This document shows positions 1 to 9,993 of a stretch of DNA of 64,000 nucleotides, in pieces. The stretch spans positions 42,373 through 106,372 of the forward strand of contig JALBYC010000036.1 of assembly GCA_023212645.1 (NCBI GenBank), read 5' to 3'. Made by a program: the position numbers and the translations under genes. The notes below the pieces were generated by a model. It saw only the letters and a list, made by a program, of their open reading frames with translations. It was not told where the DNA came from and searched no databases. The stretch is from Farysia itapuensis. Taxonomy: Eukaryota > Basidiomycota > Ustilaginomycetes > Ustilaginales > Ustilaginaceae. Numbering within the stretch: position 1 is the stretch's first letter; each line of letters begins with the position of its first letter.

Positions 1-625
1 ACCACCAAAGTTCCGTCCTCTCAAGGGCCGCCTGAACATTGTCATAAGCGCCTCGCAGTCTGCGTCAGATCTTGGAATGTGAGTCTCGCCCGCATACAGG
101 ATCAGCATGCTTCGTGTTCTTGACCATCTGTTTCGCAGTGCCGTAGATTCTGCAGAGGTCCAGCTTTTTGCTTCTCTGGATCAAGCCTTGGCCTACATCG
201 CAAAGTCCCAAGAAGTGATCAGCAGATCGTTCGTCATTGGCGGTGCACAGCTGTATTCAGATCTCATCAAACTCACCCCAACAAATGATTGCCATGTCGA
301 CACCCTACTGGTCACTCGGCTCTTAGCGCCAAGCTTTGATTGCGATGCTTTCTTCCCGGAGTTCAGGACGAAAGCGCAAGTTCGAGAAGACTTGCAGACC
401 ATCAAAGACCGCGAGCTGCCTTCTCAAGATCTCGATTTCTTACTCGACGGTATACAGGTTCGTGGAGAGCAAGAGTGGTCTAAAGTGCCACTGAAACATT
501 TCAGGCAGTATCTTGGCAGAGCATGTCCGGAAGAGCTACAAGACAGCGATGCCATGATTCTGCAAGAAGGTGACACATGGTACGAATACCAACTGTGGCA
601 GCGCTGCGACAACAATGTGCTTTGA
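1..625 (+). CDS. Dihydrofolate reductase, 3' part (5' end cut by window)
   Basis: Partial gene entering from the left edge. DHFR reduces dihydrofolate to tetrahydrofolate with NADPH and so supplies folate for thymidylate and purine synthesis. The first frame reads PPKFRPLKGRLNIVIS, the usual segment before the beta-strand of DHFR, and later SFVIGGAQLYSDLI, the conserved Gly-Gly nucleotide-binding turn, followed by DTLLVTR and DCDAFFPEF. The frame is stopped at 80-82 unless an intron is removed. The best fit is an intron at 79-138 (60 nt, GTGAGT donor, CTTGAC branch-like site, TTTCGCAG acceptor), which keeps the frame and joins GI to AVDSAEVQLFASLDQAL. Coding segments are therefore 2-78 and 139-625. 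The C-terminal part after the FFPEF block is about 80 residues and looks longer than in compact DHFRs. Family call is firm; the intron is inferred. Confidence 0.85.
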
Positions 626-987
626 TCATCACGCCGCGCATCCTGGTCGTGCACGATGAGGGCCGGACAACAGATCATGAAGCGAGCACTTCTAAGGAGC
701 TGCGTCGTCAAGAAAGCTTCAGGTCACGCATCGACCCCGCTCGACGCCTCAAAGTTGCCGACCCCCTATGCCATTTGAGGCTGAGTCGGAAGCACACGCA
801 AAAATCGCAACGAGTCTTGCGACTCCTAGGCCGTAGCATGACTTTATCTGTTGCATCTTTCTGCTTACATAGGTACATATGGCTGCTACCGCCTGAATGT
901 CGATACTTTGGGAGCCATTCTGTGAGCCTAGGCTCTGAGCAGCTATCCCTTTTCCACGTATATACGGTAAAGGGAGATTTTAGAAAT

Positions 988-1870
988 GTTAGATCATAAA
1001 TTGTACCTCTGTTAGATTCAAAGTTGTCCAATTTTTTGCCCTTAGCTCGCACATTTTTTGTTTATCCTCCTTCCCTTCTCACCACCATCATCTCGTCGTG
1101 GTTCCAGATTGGCACGTCCAATCGCTCTCGAATCATGCTTTCCCGTCCCGTTTGCTTACCCGTAGCTACGTGCTGTGTCCATTTCCTGTCCGCGCCTCCA
1201 GCCTCTTCCATTTTGCTCCTTCACGGCCCTTATCTAGACCGCATATATGCAGGTTTCGTCGTTGTCATGTTCGCTTTGCTAGAAGTCGCCCTGCCTTAGC
1301 CCTCGTACAGCCTTCGTGTACATCTGCACACATCGAAATAGCTCGTCGATGTTTTTTACATGTGCTTGTCACCAACTTTTCGGCGCCCAGGACTTCTGGT
1401 TGGCCAGTAATCAGCACCAGCTTGATCATCTTCTCGACCATGACTTGAAGGGGGGCCATTTCAGTCAGTCGCCTCATCACTTCTCGTTCGATACCCTGCA
1501 CGGTGCAAAGAGCCTGCTTTACATCCGGCTACTCCTTGTGTTCGCCCCAGCTGGTCGCGTGTAGTGAAGTTTTCCTATATTTGCGCGCGGGGTAAGTCGA
1601 GAAAGCCCCGGGCATCCCAGCACTGTTGACCTTGTCAAGCTTTCCGTGCATTTCTCCAGTGTCTTGTAGCCACGGGGTCAAGCTCCTATTCTCATGCAAG
1701 TTGAAACTCTACCCTGCATGGTAGAGTTTAGTTAAGTATATCAGTCGAGTTAGTGCAGCAGCCTACCTTGTAGACTCCTTATTCACATTTGCTGACGTCT
1801 AATCGCGATCCTGCAGCACTGTGCATCGTTCCTGCACAAGTAAACTCTAATCATTACAGAGACCATGCAT
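988..1870 (+). repeat. Dispersed repeat, copy 1 (direct)
   Basis: One of three diverged copies of the same element in this block. The head reads GTTAGATC, then GTTAGATT, then a TTTAGCTCGC-like / CCCTTAGCTCGC motif, a T-run and ACCACCATCATC, in the same order as copies 2 and 3. About 710 bases after the head comes GTTGAAACTCTAC, again shared, and near offset 850-880 an ATTACA motif close to CATGC. In this copy the tail motif lies in a perfect inverted repeat (arms AAACTCTACC and GGTAGAGTTT around CTGCAT, near 1702-1728). No coding capacity is evident. Outer limits are approximate because terminal repeats were not identified. Confidence 0.6.
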
Positions 1871-2674
1871 GGTATACAGCCGCTCAGCCTTTCCGGGCCC
1901 TTCTGTTACTTAGACTGGAAACACATTGTCTACATTGCAGCGACATTTGTCCGGCTTTCCTCGACGCGTCATTCCCGTTGTCCTGGCATCAGCGACCCTG
2001 GACGACGAGACCAAATGTCCGGAACCATGCAGCGTCAACTGCGCGTCTCTGTTCTACATTGACTGCGCCAGCAGTCATGATGAAAACAGAGGGTGTGAGC
2101 ATGGCACATACGCGTGCCGTCTCGAGGATCACTGACCGGATCGTGCCAAGACGCGTCACGCCAGTTGAATCTGACGGGCTGTCGAGCTTTCACGGCCTCT
2201 GTATGTCGCGCATCTCCATCGCCTTGCTCCCGCGTCCCGCCGCAATGCCGGTGCCGGCAAGATCACAGCACCTTCGTCCTAAGACTGGCCCTCGTCACTA
2301 CGCGTTGCCGTGCTCTTGCATCTCACATTCGTTCGGACAGAGCTGACTTTGTGCTGCTGCCATGCAAAGATCTTCTGCGCAAACTCTTTTGGATCCTCCG
2401 ACTCAGTCACTCATCGCCTTTGAACTCCGAGGCTTGCAACAGCTGAATGCCATAAGAAGCTGTCACGCTTGCAAACAGCAACCCTTGTGGTATACCTGCT
2501 GCGATAGGCACAGGCAACAACCGCCAGTCGTCCGTGCCGTTTCTGAGTAGCTTCTACTAGCGTCTTCAATGAAGAGCAATCCAATACTAGGATTTACGTC
2601 TGTCGCAGCACTTCGCCGCTCCTGCTCAGATGCTCCTTAGGCCATTCTGCATTCCGGCCATTAGCGAAGCCTTT

Positions 2675-3545
2675 GTTAGATCGATTTTCTGAATTTGTTA
2701 GATTTACTTTTTCTTGAAAATTGCCCTTTAGCTCGCATTTTTTTGATAAACGCTGGTTCCCTTCCTACCACCATCATCCTTTTTGAGTGCTTTTCCGCGT
2801 TGCCGATTTGCTCGATGAATCTCCTATCAGCTCGTCCCTTCCTCACGAGAAGGTAACGATGCGCTCTCGACAATTCCTGGCTGTTGCTCAGACTGCCATT
2901 TTTCAGTTTCCCAGGCGGAGTGCGCCTATCTCGTCGCTTCCCTTCTCACTGTTTGGTCAGATTTTCTCCAAAGCTCTCGCATCTCCTTTCGCGTATCGCA
3001 GCAAGCTATCTACACACACTGCGTGCGCCGCTGTGTCGGCATCTATGGATGGCAGATACGACTCGCAGTGCATATACGCATATATGCATATATGCATATA
3101 TGCATACAGCTTACGTCCAGCACTTAGCTTCAGCGTGCTACTGTGTCTGGCCGGTTTCGAGCTTCGTAACTTCCCCTGCAGCATACGTACGTAAGTATGC
3201 TCTATGACAGCAGCTTTCTGGTACGTGAGTCCACTGGCGCAGGACGGCGCTCGTGTGCCCGCTCATGGCGATTCTCCACCTTCGCTTTGGTAAATGCAAT
3301 GACTGATCCGGCACTTCAGCACTGTCCGCTTCTCGTGACACCGTAGGTACTTCAAGAGTCTGCCGAATCTTGCATATTTGCTGGATGCACTATGCACGTT
3401 GAAACTCTACGCTGCATAATCTACTATCAGGTCATAGCAGCGGAGTTCAATTTGTCTCTACTTGATTTCAACAGCCTTGTATCTACGCTGACACTGTTGC
3501 AGCAGCACGTCCTCGCCATCATGCACGTATTACAAGCCCGTAATC
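2675..3545 (+). repeat. Dispersed repeat, copy 2 (direct)
   Basis: Second copy in the same orientation as copy 1. The head has GTTAGATCGATTTT, TTGTTAGATT, CCCTTTAGCTCGC, a T-run and ACCACCATCATC. The tail motif GCACGTTGAAACTCTAC lies about 725 bases downstream near 3395-3410, and CATGCACGTATTACA near 3522. It shares GATGCGCT at a similar offset with copy 3. The interior carries an ATATGC microsatellite that the other copies lack. Confidence 0.6.
3071..3107. repeat. ATATGC microsatellite
   Basis: Short run of near-perfect ATATGC/CATATA units inside repeat copy 2. It is self-complementary, so both strands read alike and spurious Tyr-Met-His-Ile frames appear on both strands. Confidence 0.8.
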
Positions 3546-4301
3546 TTCTTCCATGCACGGACTACAATCGGCAGGTTGACACAACTTCTACCTATACAAT
3601 TCTGTATACAGACTTCATCTACTATACCCTTGCGTCTCTCTGGCTGTACTGGATTGCTGCGTCTCTATGTGCTTCGCTCGTTGCCTGTGCTAGTTTGTCG
3701 TCATGAGTCCACGCTTGTCGTGATCGGTCAAGTCTCTTCGTCCTCGTCCTCGTCACAGCTTCCGAGCGTACAATTACCCTGGTCGTCGTCGCCATCACTT
3801 CCTGAAGTTCGGTGCAGCCCCTTCTTGTCGTCATCGTCCCCCCTTTTGAATTCAAATTGCCTTTCCATCCCATGCTCGAGCCTGATATCGGCCTACTCGT
3901 AGGACTTTCGCGTTGCTCCACTCTCGCACTGCATCCAGTCGCCGTCACCGCAACTTTGCCTCTGTTTACCGCGTTGTCTCTCTCTCTTCCGCGTGCTGAG
4001 ACAAGAGATTTGACCTGTTCGTTTCCCTTTCGTCAAAAGTGAGGTCTTTCTTCACAGCAAACTTTGTGCGTTCGCTTTCTCTACCTTCTCCCTACTCGTG
4101 TCTGATGGTGCGAGCGAGTGAAATTGTGACGTCTATTACTTTCAATACATGTGCGACACACACGATCCTTGCAACCGGAGGCTGAGTCTTTTTTTGTGAT
4201 GATGATTTTGCCATCGCGTCAGGCGGGCTGCGAGTCATTTGCAGACGTAATTGACAATTCCGAAAATCAATTTAATACCGAACTGATAAATATTAAATTC
4301 T

Positions 4302-4776
4302 GGGCCGGCCCATAATTTTTGAGAAAAATAAATTTTTACGACTGTCAAAATGTCGAAGTTCGATCATAAAGCATATGGTCAATTGACGCATGCCAATAAA
4401 TCGCTGTTCTGTCCACGCTTTCCGTGCTTGTCGAGCACTACCTTGTAAGTCACCGTATAAGTGCACCTGGAGCGGCAAGAACTAACACTTAGAGCCGCAA
4501 GAGTGAGCATACATACACAAGGCAGAAAGATGTCATCACAGCCGCCGAACGCTTCGGAAAGCATACATCAAATGCCGTTTATGTCTAACGCCGCAGTCTT
4601 GCGGTTGAATCGCGTCTTTGCAAAGTGTGGCATACTTGCTCACAAAACGTGTATATGCGGTAGAAACAGCTCTCAATATGCTAATTTTTAATTATAATTA
4701 AATAGATTATCATTTAAATTAATTAAATAATTTAATTTATATTAAAAAATTAATTAAATAAATTATGGGCCGGCCC
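4302..4776. mobile_element. MITE-like element with 17 bp terminal inverted repeats
   Basis: The left end GGGCCGGCCCATAATTT (4302-4318) is exactly the reverse complement of the right end AAATTATGGGCCGGCCC (4760-4776). They bound a 475 bp, AT-rich, non-coding interior; beyond the perfect 17 bp the ends stay T-rich and partly similar. Size, inverted ends and lack of a transposase frame fit a miniature inverted-repeat transposable element. The GGGCCGGCCC core is itself palindromic. No clear target-site duplication is seen at the flanks, which weakens the call; the ends could also be a chance or hairpin-forming structure. Confidence 0.55.
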
Positions 4777-5754
4777 AAAAAACAGTAAATCACAGCGTTA
4801 CCGCTTTAATTTTAAAAGTCGCCGCAACGGAAAGCGTGTAACAATCGCTCTGCAAAAGCTCGTGGTAAACGAGTCACCAAACAGTAAGACGGAGCGCAAG
4901 TTACAGTCCTGATTTCTATGCACAATCAGAAGGTATACCGCTATCGAAGAAGCGCTCAGCAGATACAGGCAAACAGCGCCAAACAGGCAATATTTAGTAA
5001 TTTGAGGTCGCCGGTCGACTAGGTCGCCGGTCAACAGGCGCAAATCTGGGTGCTATCGAAGGCGGTGATAGAGGCCTCCAGGGCTTCGCGGAGGTTGCCC
5101 TTCGGAAAGAGGAGGGAAGCAGAAGGCTACTGGCATGTTCAGGGGGAGAGGGAGCTTAGAAGCTCGCTAAGTAACGGAGGAGGGAAGAAGGGACAGCAGA
5201 GGGGAGAGTGCCGAGATGGCGGTAGCGCATGCATAAAAGATCCACGTGTGCCTGAAAGGTCCGACGGGGTTCCCGCCGAAACCTGGGTGTTCGCTGAGAT
5301 GCCTGGGCAACTGTGCCGTGCAAGGAAAGTGCGTGTACCTGCAGGGCGCAGATGCATGTGGCAGGCGACCGTGCAGATGCTTTGTAAGCTTAGTGGCCCT
5401 TGCTTAGACCCATAAAGGTATGGCACATCGACAGTGATCCAGGTTGTTGCGAGGCTGTATGCACAAGAGTCATGCTTTGACGTCACGAACTGGAAGGTGT
5501 GCAAGGCGAAGGAACGTCTACATGCAAGGGTGCATGAGCATGGAAGCATACACCGCTTAGGCGTGGGTATGTTGGAAGGCAGGCAGAGGGAAAGTGCCTT
5601 AAGAGTGTGTGCGGATATGCACTCACCTAGGCGGAAATGTGCATTGGTCTAGGCCTCAGGGTCGGATCTGGGTGTGCTCATTACTTCCGACTAGGAAGCG
5701 GACAGCGTCTGGGTGCGGGCAGGACGGCCTGAGGGCACAGGGTTGTAACATACT

Positions 5755-6430
5755 TAGGCCAAGGGAAAGCAAGTTCGGAGATTATTGAAAGGGGCACTAG
5801 CTCAGAGGACCGTTGAGACTGGGCAAGTGCCGAAGACCGGAGGAAAGAGAAAGCCTGGGTCTGCCCAGGATTTAGTAGCGAAGGGTGCAGGGAATAGGAT
5901 TCATGCAGAATGTTGCCATATGCATCAAGGGGGAAGACGTTGAAGGGCTGGAAGTTCTGGGTGAGGACCGAAGACTGGCGAACCGCCTGGGTCCGCCCAG
6001 AATTTAGAGGGGGGGGGGGGGGTTGCAGGAAATAGGACGTATGCAGATTGTTGCCATATGCAGCAAGGGTCAACGCCAGATGGGTGGAACTTCTGGGTAA
6101 GGGGCACTAGCTCAGAGGCCCACTGCTTCTGGGTGAGTACTAAAGACCGACGGAAGAGAATGCCTGGGTCTGCCCAGCGGGGTGTGTAGGGAATCGGATT
6201 CATGCAGAATGTTGCCATGTTCAGCAAGGGTCAACGTCAGAGGGCTGAGATTTCTGGGCAAGGGGCACAAGCCGAGAAGACTATTGATTCTGGGTGAGGA
6301 CCGAAAATCGGAGGAAAGAGAAAGCCTGGATCTGCCCAGGATTTAGTAGCGAAGGGTGCAGGGAATTAGGTTCATGCAGAACGTTGCCATATGCAGCAAG
6401 GAAGACGTCAGAGGGCTGCAAATTCTGGGT
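5755..6430. repeat. Minisatellite, about four units of 130-180 bp
   Basis: Imperfect tandem units begin with CCTGGGTCTGCCCAG-like sequence at about 5854, 5986, 6163 and 6325, giving spacings of 132, 177 and 162 bases. Each unit continues with a GCAGGGAATAGGATTCATG-like stretch, TTGCCATATGCAGCAAG, GGGCACTAGCTCAGAGG and GGACCGAAGACCGGAGG (some units lose parts). A partial unit precedes the first (from about 5755). One unit has a G-run near 6007-6021. Frames across it on the minus strand are repeat-derived and are not called as genes. Confidence 0.75.
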
Positions 6431-7984
6431 CAGACGCTATTTAGCTGGGAAAGCGGAAGATTAGGCGCAAGGCAAACCGCCATTGAAAAAAAAACCGGGT
6501 GCATAAAATTCAGCCGAAGGACCGTGGACGGCACGAAAATGCAGCAGGAGCGGACAAGATCCGAAACCTGGATGCAGGCAGATTGACAGAGGAAAGCATA
6601 GGCTCTGTATGGCAGGTGAAATACCAGAGGGATGCAGCAGTGCATTAACCTGCGCAAAGATCCGGATGCGGTCTGGGCACCCGAAGGGTGTTCAGGGAGT
6701 CGGTGCTCGGTCCGACGAGGCAGGCGCGAGCTCAGTCACGCGTAGGGTCGTAGAAGAAGCATACAGCTCACGCGCGCAAATCCTCATCCTTACACCACGA
6801 CAATGTCTGATGAGACATGCGGGAGCCTTAGCCTTCGGGTCACTCAAGCAAGCACTCAACAACATCAGGTCGTCGACGGTACCTGCAAACTGCCACAAGT
6901 GCCATCATAGGAGACAACAGCTTTGAAGATCTCAGAGCAACTCGTGTAAAACATCGCCGAGACTTCTGCACACCGACAGCAATGAACATCATGCTATTCA
7001 AACGAATCGCTTTGGCTTCTGCATTTCGAATCGCAGCAAAGAGGAGACCATGCCTTGTCTCTGGAGGTAAGCTTGGACATTTAGAGGACTAGACCTCGTC
7101 TGAATGCAGCTCACGGAGATCACAGTCGAGATAGAACGCGAGCGGTAGCTCACATGCACTTACGGGCCTTGCAACTTCTTTAGCCCAGCAGGTCAGACAT
7201 CTGTGCCTGCGCACGCGGACGTATCGCCGCAGATCACACGGCACACGACGTTCAGTAGTGTTCAGTAGAGGTCGCAAATGAGACTCTCGAATTATCAATC
7301 GACCATACAGATGACCGAGATGGAGAGTGTGAATGCAGATACAAGATGATTTGAGACCACAATGCTGAAGGATCATCGCCATACGTCAATGGTCTCCACC
7401 ACGACACATGATATAGATCTTCCTGACTCGCTCAAATGATAGGATACCATGAGTCGTAGCTCGCAGTCGACCTTCAGAAAAAGGAAGATTGGACAGTGTA
7501 CGAGAGATATTCAGATCACATCAGAGTGTTTCTCAAACATTCGCAGATACAGCAAAGTACCTGAGGGCGAACAGTACACCGAAGTTCAAATTACGTGTTC
7601 GAGTGTCAATTGTTGTTGACATACCTCGGCAAAGAGGGACTTCCTGTTACGCTGCACGGACATGAGGACTCACGTCGGCGCGGAAGCGTCCCAACGCTTT
7701 GCGACTGACGGGTGACTGTGGCCTAAGAGTGGTGGGAAATACTGCCAAGGTCCCGGCGTGCACGAAGAAAAAAGTTGAGGGCACATATGTGACCACCAGC
7801 ATCCCAGGTCTGGACTTTTGGCAAGGAAAGACAACAAATGCCCCTGTAATGGCGCAATAACAAGCCCTTTGTTGTCCTTTGGTGTAATGCAAGCAGGCGA
7901 GCTTAAGTATGTATATACAATGACTTCTGCTGGTAATGCCGGAAATAAGGAAGAGTGTATACGTAGATGTTCGTTCAATCAGCG

Positions 7985-8870
7985 CGCTGTAATGCGTGCA
8001 TGGGAGGTGATATCAGCGAAGGCTTCAGCTGCATGGAGATAAGCGGAGTTACTGCAGGCGCAAACTGGATTTGCACAAGTACAGACCAGGTGTAGTGGCG
8101 TAGAGAATGTGTCAACTCTTCACTAGCACTTCCTGCAGCCAAGTATGCAAGGTAGAGTTTCAACGTGCATGCAGTGAGAAAGCAGAATCGATGCAGCTGA
8201 TAGACTGGTGTGGTGCCTGTGTCGCAGACTTTGCCTGACAGTGCCATTCTGCCCGGAGTAGCAGTCAATATGCTGCTGCGGACAGCAAAGCATAACACCA
8301 CCTTCTGGCTCTAGACACAGATAACGATGCGAAAAGCAGACACGCTCAAGCAATTAAGATATTGCTTGCCGTAGAGTCTCGATCAAGGCTGCAGGATGAG
8401 TTAATGCAGAGCAAAAGATGGCGTATGAACTCCAGAGCGTCGGCCCAAACAGCAGAAAACATCAAAACAAACGACGAGCTACGTCAGAAGTGAGGGCAGC
8501 GCATGAAAACCAGATACAGAGCAGCTTCTGGCTGTTAGCGACGAATCAGAAGCTGCAACAAGTGTCGATACAAGGGAAAGCGTGACCACATGATCAACGC
8601 GTGCACCTCCAGAGAAGAGCGAATGGCGACAAAACGATGAAAATTGGGCAATATTGCATGCAGCAGAGCGTCACGAGTGCGGAAGGAGGGTAGCGCATCG
8701 CTGCGATAGACAGAAAGAAGTTCATTAGGCAGATTAGGCAGCAAATCGCAGAAAACGATTTCGGACCATGAGGAGATGATGGTGGTCGGAAGGGAAGATG
8801 CACAAACAAAAAAAGCGAGAACTAAACGGAAGAAATCGAAATCTAACAAGAAACATTTTTCGATCTAACA
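7985..8870 (-). repeat. Dispersed repeat, copy 3 (inverted)
   Basis: Read on the minus strand from 8870, this copy has GTTAGATCGAAAAATG, TTGTTAGATTTCG, a TTTAGTTCTCGC block with T-run and ACCACCATCATC, matching copies 1 and 2. The tail motif GCACGTTGAAACTCTAC is found near 8150-8168, about 705 bases from the head, and CATGCACGCATTACAG near 7987-8003. It therefore faces copies 1 and 2 and could allow inversion of the 4-7 kb between them. Confidence 0.6.
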
Positions 8871-9993
8871 GTGTTTAACCCCTCACCAAAAGGGCATCAG
8901 TCGGACTGAGCATGCTTCGCGATTGGCGAGAGGAGCGCACAGGGCTAAAACTGCGTCAGAGGCTGTCGAAGAGCCTAAGCTAGGACTTGTGCTTCGTTTG
9001 CTGATGTGAAAAAGTCTGACGAGCCGAGGAGAGGACGTCTATGCACCGCAAAGAACGTAGTCTATCTCACTCTACTCAACACGCTCGTCGGAGCGACTGA
9101 GAATCCATGACAGACAACGAAGTGGAAGTCTGGGAGTCTGGTAAGATCTGAAGCGCAGCTCTGTCGGAGGGGTTGACTGCAAAGGAGAAGAGTCCTTGCC
9201 TATGTTGGAAACATCGAAGTTCTTCATCACAGAGCCGAGGGTCTCAGTAGTCATCGGCAGAGCTTTGGAATGCTCCACAGCTGAGTATCTGAGCATCATC
9301 GTCTCGGCTAGACTCATTGGCCAAGATGGTATGGCGTGACTTGCTCGTTGTACGCTGTCAGAAGCTGCACTGATGCGCTGAAATAACTGCTGTAAGCGAC
9401 TGACTCCGAAGTATCAGACTAAGCATAGTACCGGTCGAGTGCGCGAGATGAAAGAGTTCCTAGCCATAACTGTCGCTCCGTTTTGTCGATGGAAAGCGAG
9501 GAGAAGCATCGTATGATGGTCACGCTTGTCGGCAGGCCGGAGCACGCGAGACATCCCAATTTGGGCTCGGCGCTGCTGCAGATAAGCTGGACAACATTTT
9601 TCGTGGACAAGGTAGCAGAAAACGCTGCTCAAATTAAGGTGTAAAGCGTTCGCGAAGCAGAAGTTGGTAGGCTTTGTTTGCGGCCTCGAAAGGTTCCGAG
9701 TTGGCCAGCCTTTGGCTTGCAACGCAAGATACAACGTGAATTATCCAGCAGAAGCGTCCTTGTTCTGCTTCGTGCAGGTGTTCGGGAGCACCTCTGCGTT
9801 CTTGCAGGCGAACAGCGACATTCTGACGACGAACAATGAAGTCAAGTAAAGTCGAATGTTGTGAGTAGACCCGAAGTTGTGCAAACTTGACAAATCCGCG
9901 TCCCAGTCACGAATGACACCTCCACTTGTTTGCAGTATTCAACAGCGCTTCTTGCTTCTCTTCCGTTGACCGAAACGCTAGGGTGCGCGCGCC

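Larger units (their letters stand above)
626..9993. other. Gene-poor repeat-bearing block of 9.4 kb
   Basis: No gene could be supported in this stretch. Open frames are short, lack recognisable motifs and often overlap the repeats listed separately. Elsewhere in the window gaps between housekeeping genes are mostly below 600 bases, so this gap is exceptional. It contains three copies of a dispersed repeat (988, 2675 and 8870 as outer edges), a MITE-like element at 4302-4776 in an AT-rich part and a minisatellite at about 5755-6430. The stretches 6430-7980 and 8880-9990 hold nothing I recognise; a minus-strand frame at 9072-9317 (81 codons, ATG start) is the least random-looking one but has no motif. 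The last 140 bases before 9994 probably carry the XPF promoter. Confidence 0.6.

Noticed and set aside
79..99. 21 nt intron in DHFR with GTGAGT and ATACAG ends
   Set aside because: Too short for a spliceosomal intron; the 60 nt alternative uses the same donor, has a branch-like site and gives a better DHFR continuation.
5681..6227. Minus-strand proline-rich frames as a gene
   Set aside because: They lie across the minisatellite and repeat with it; no start context or motif.
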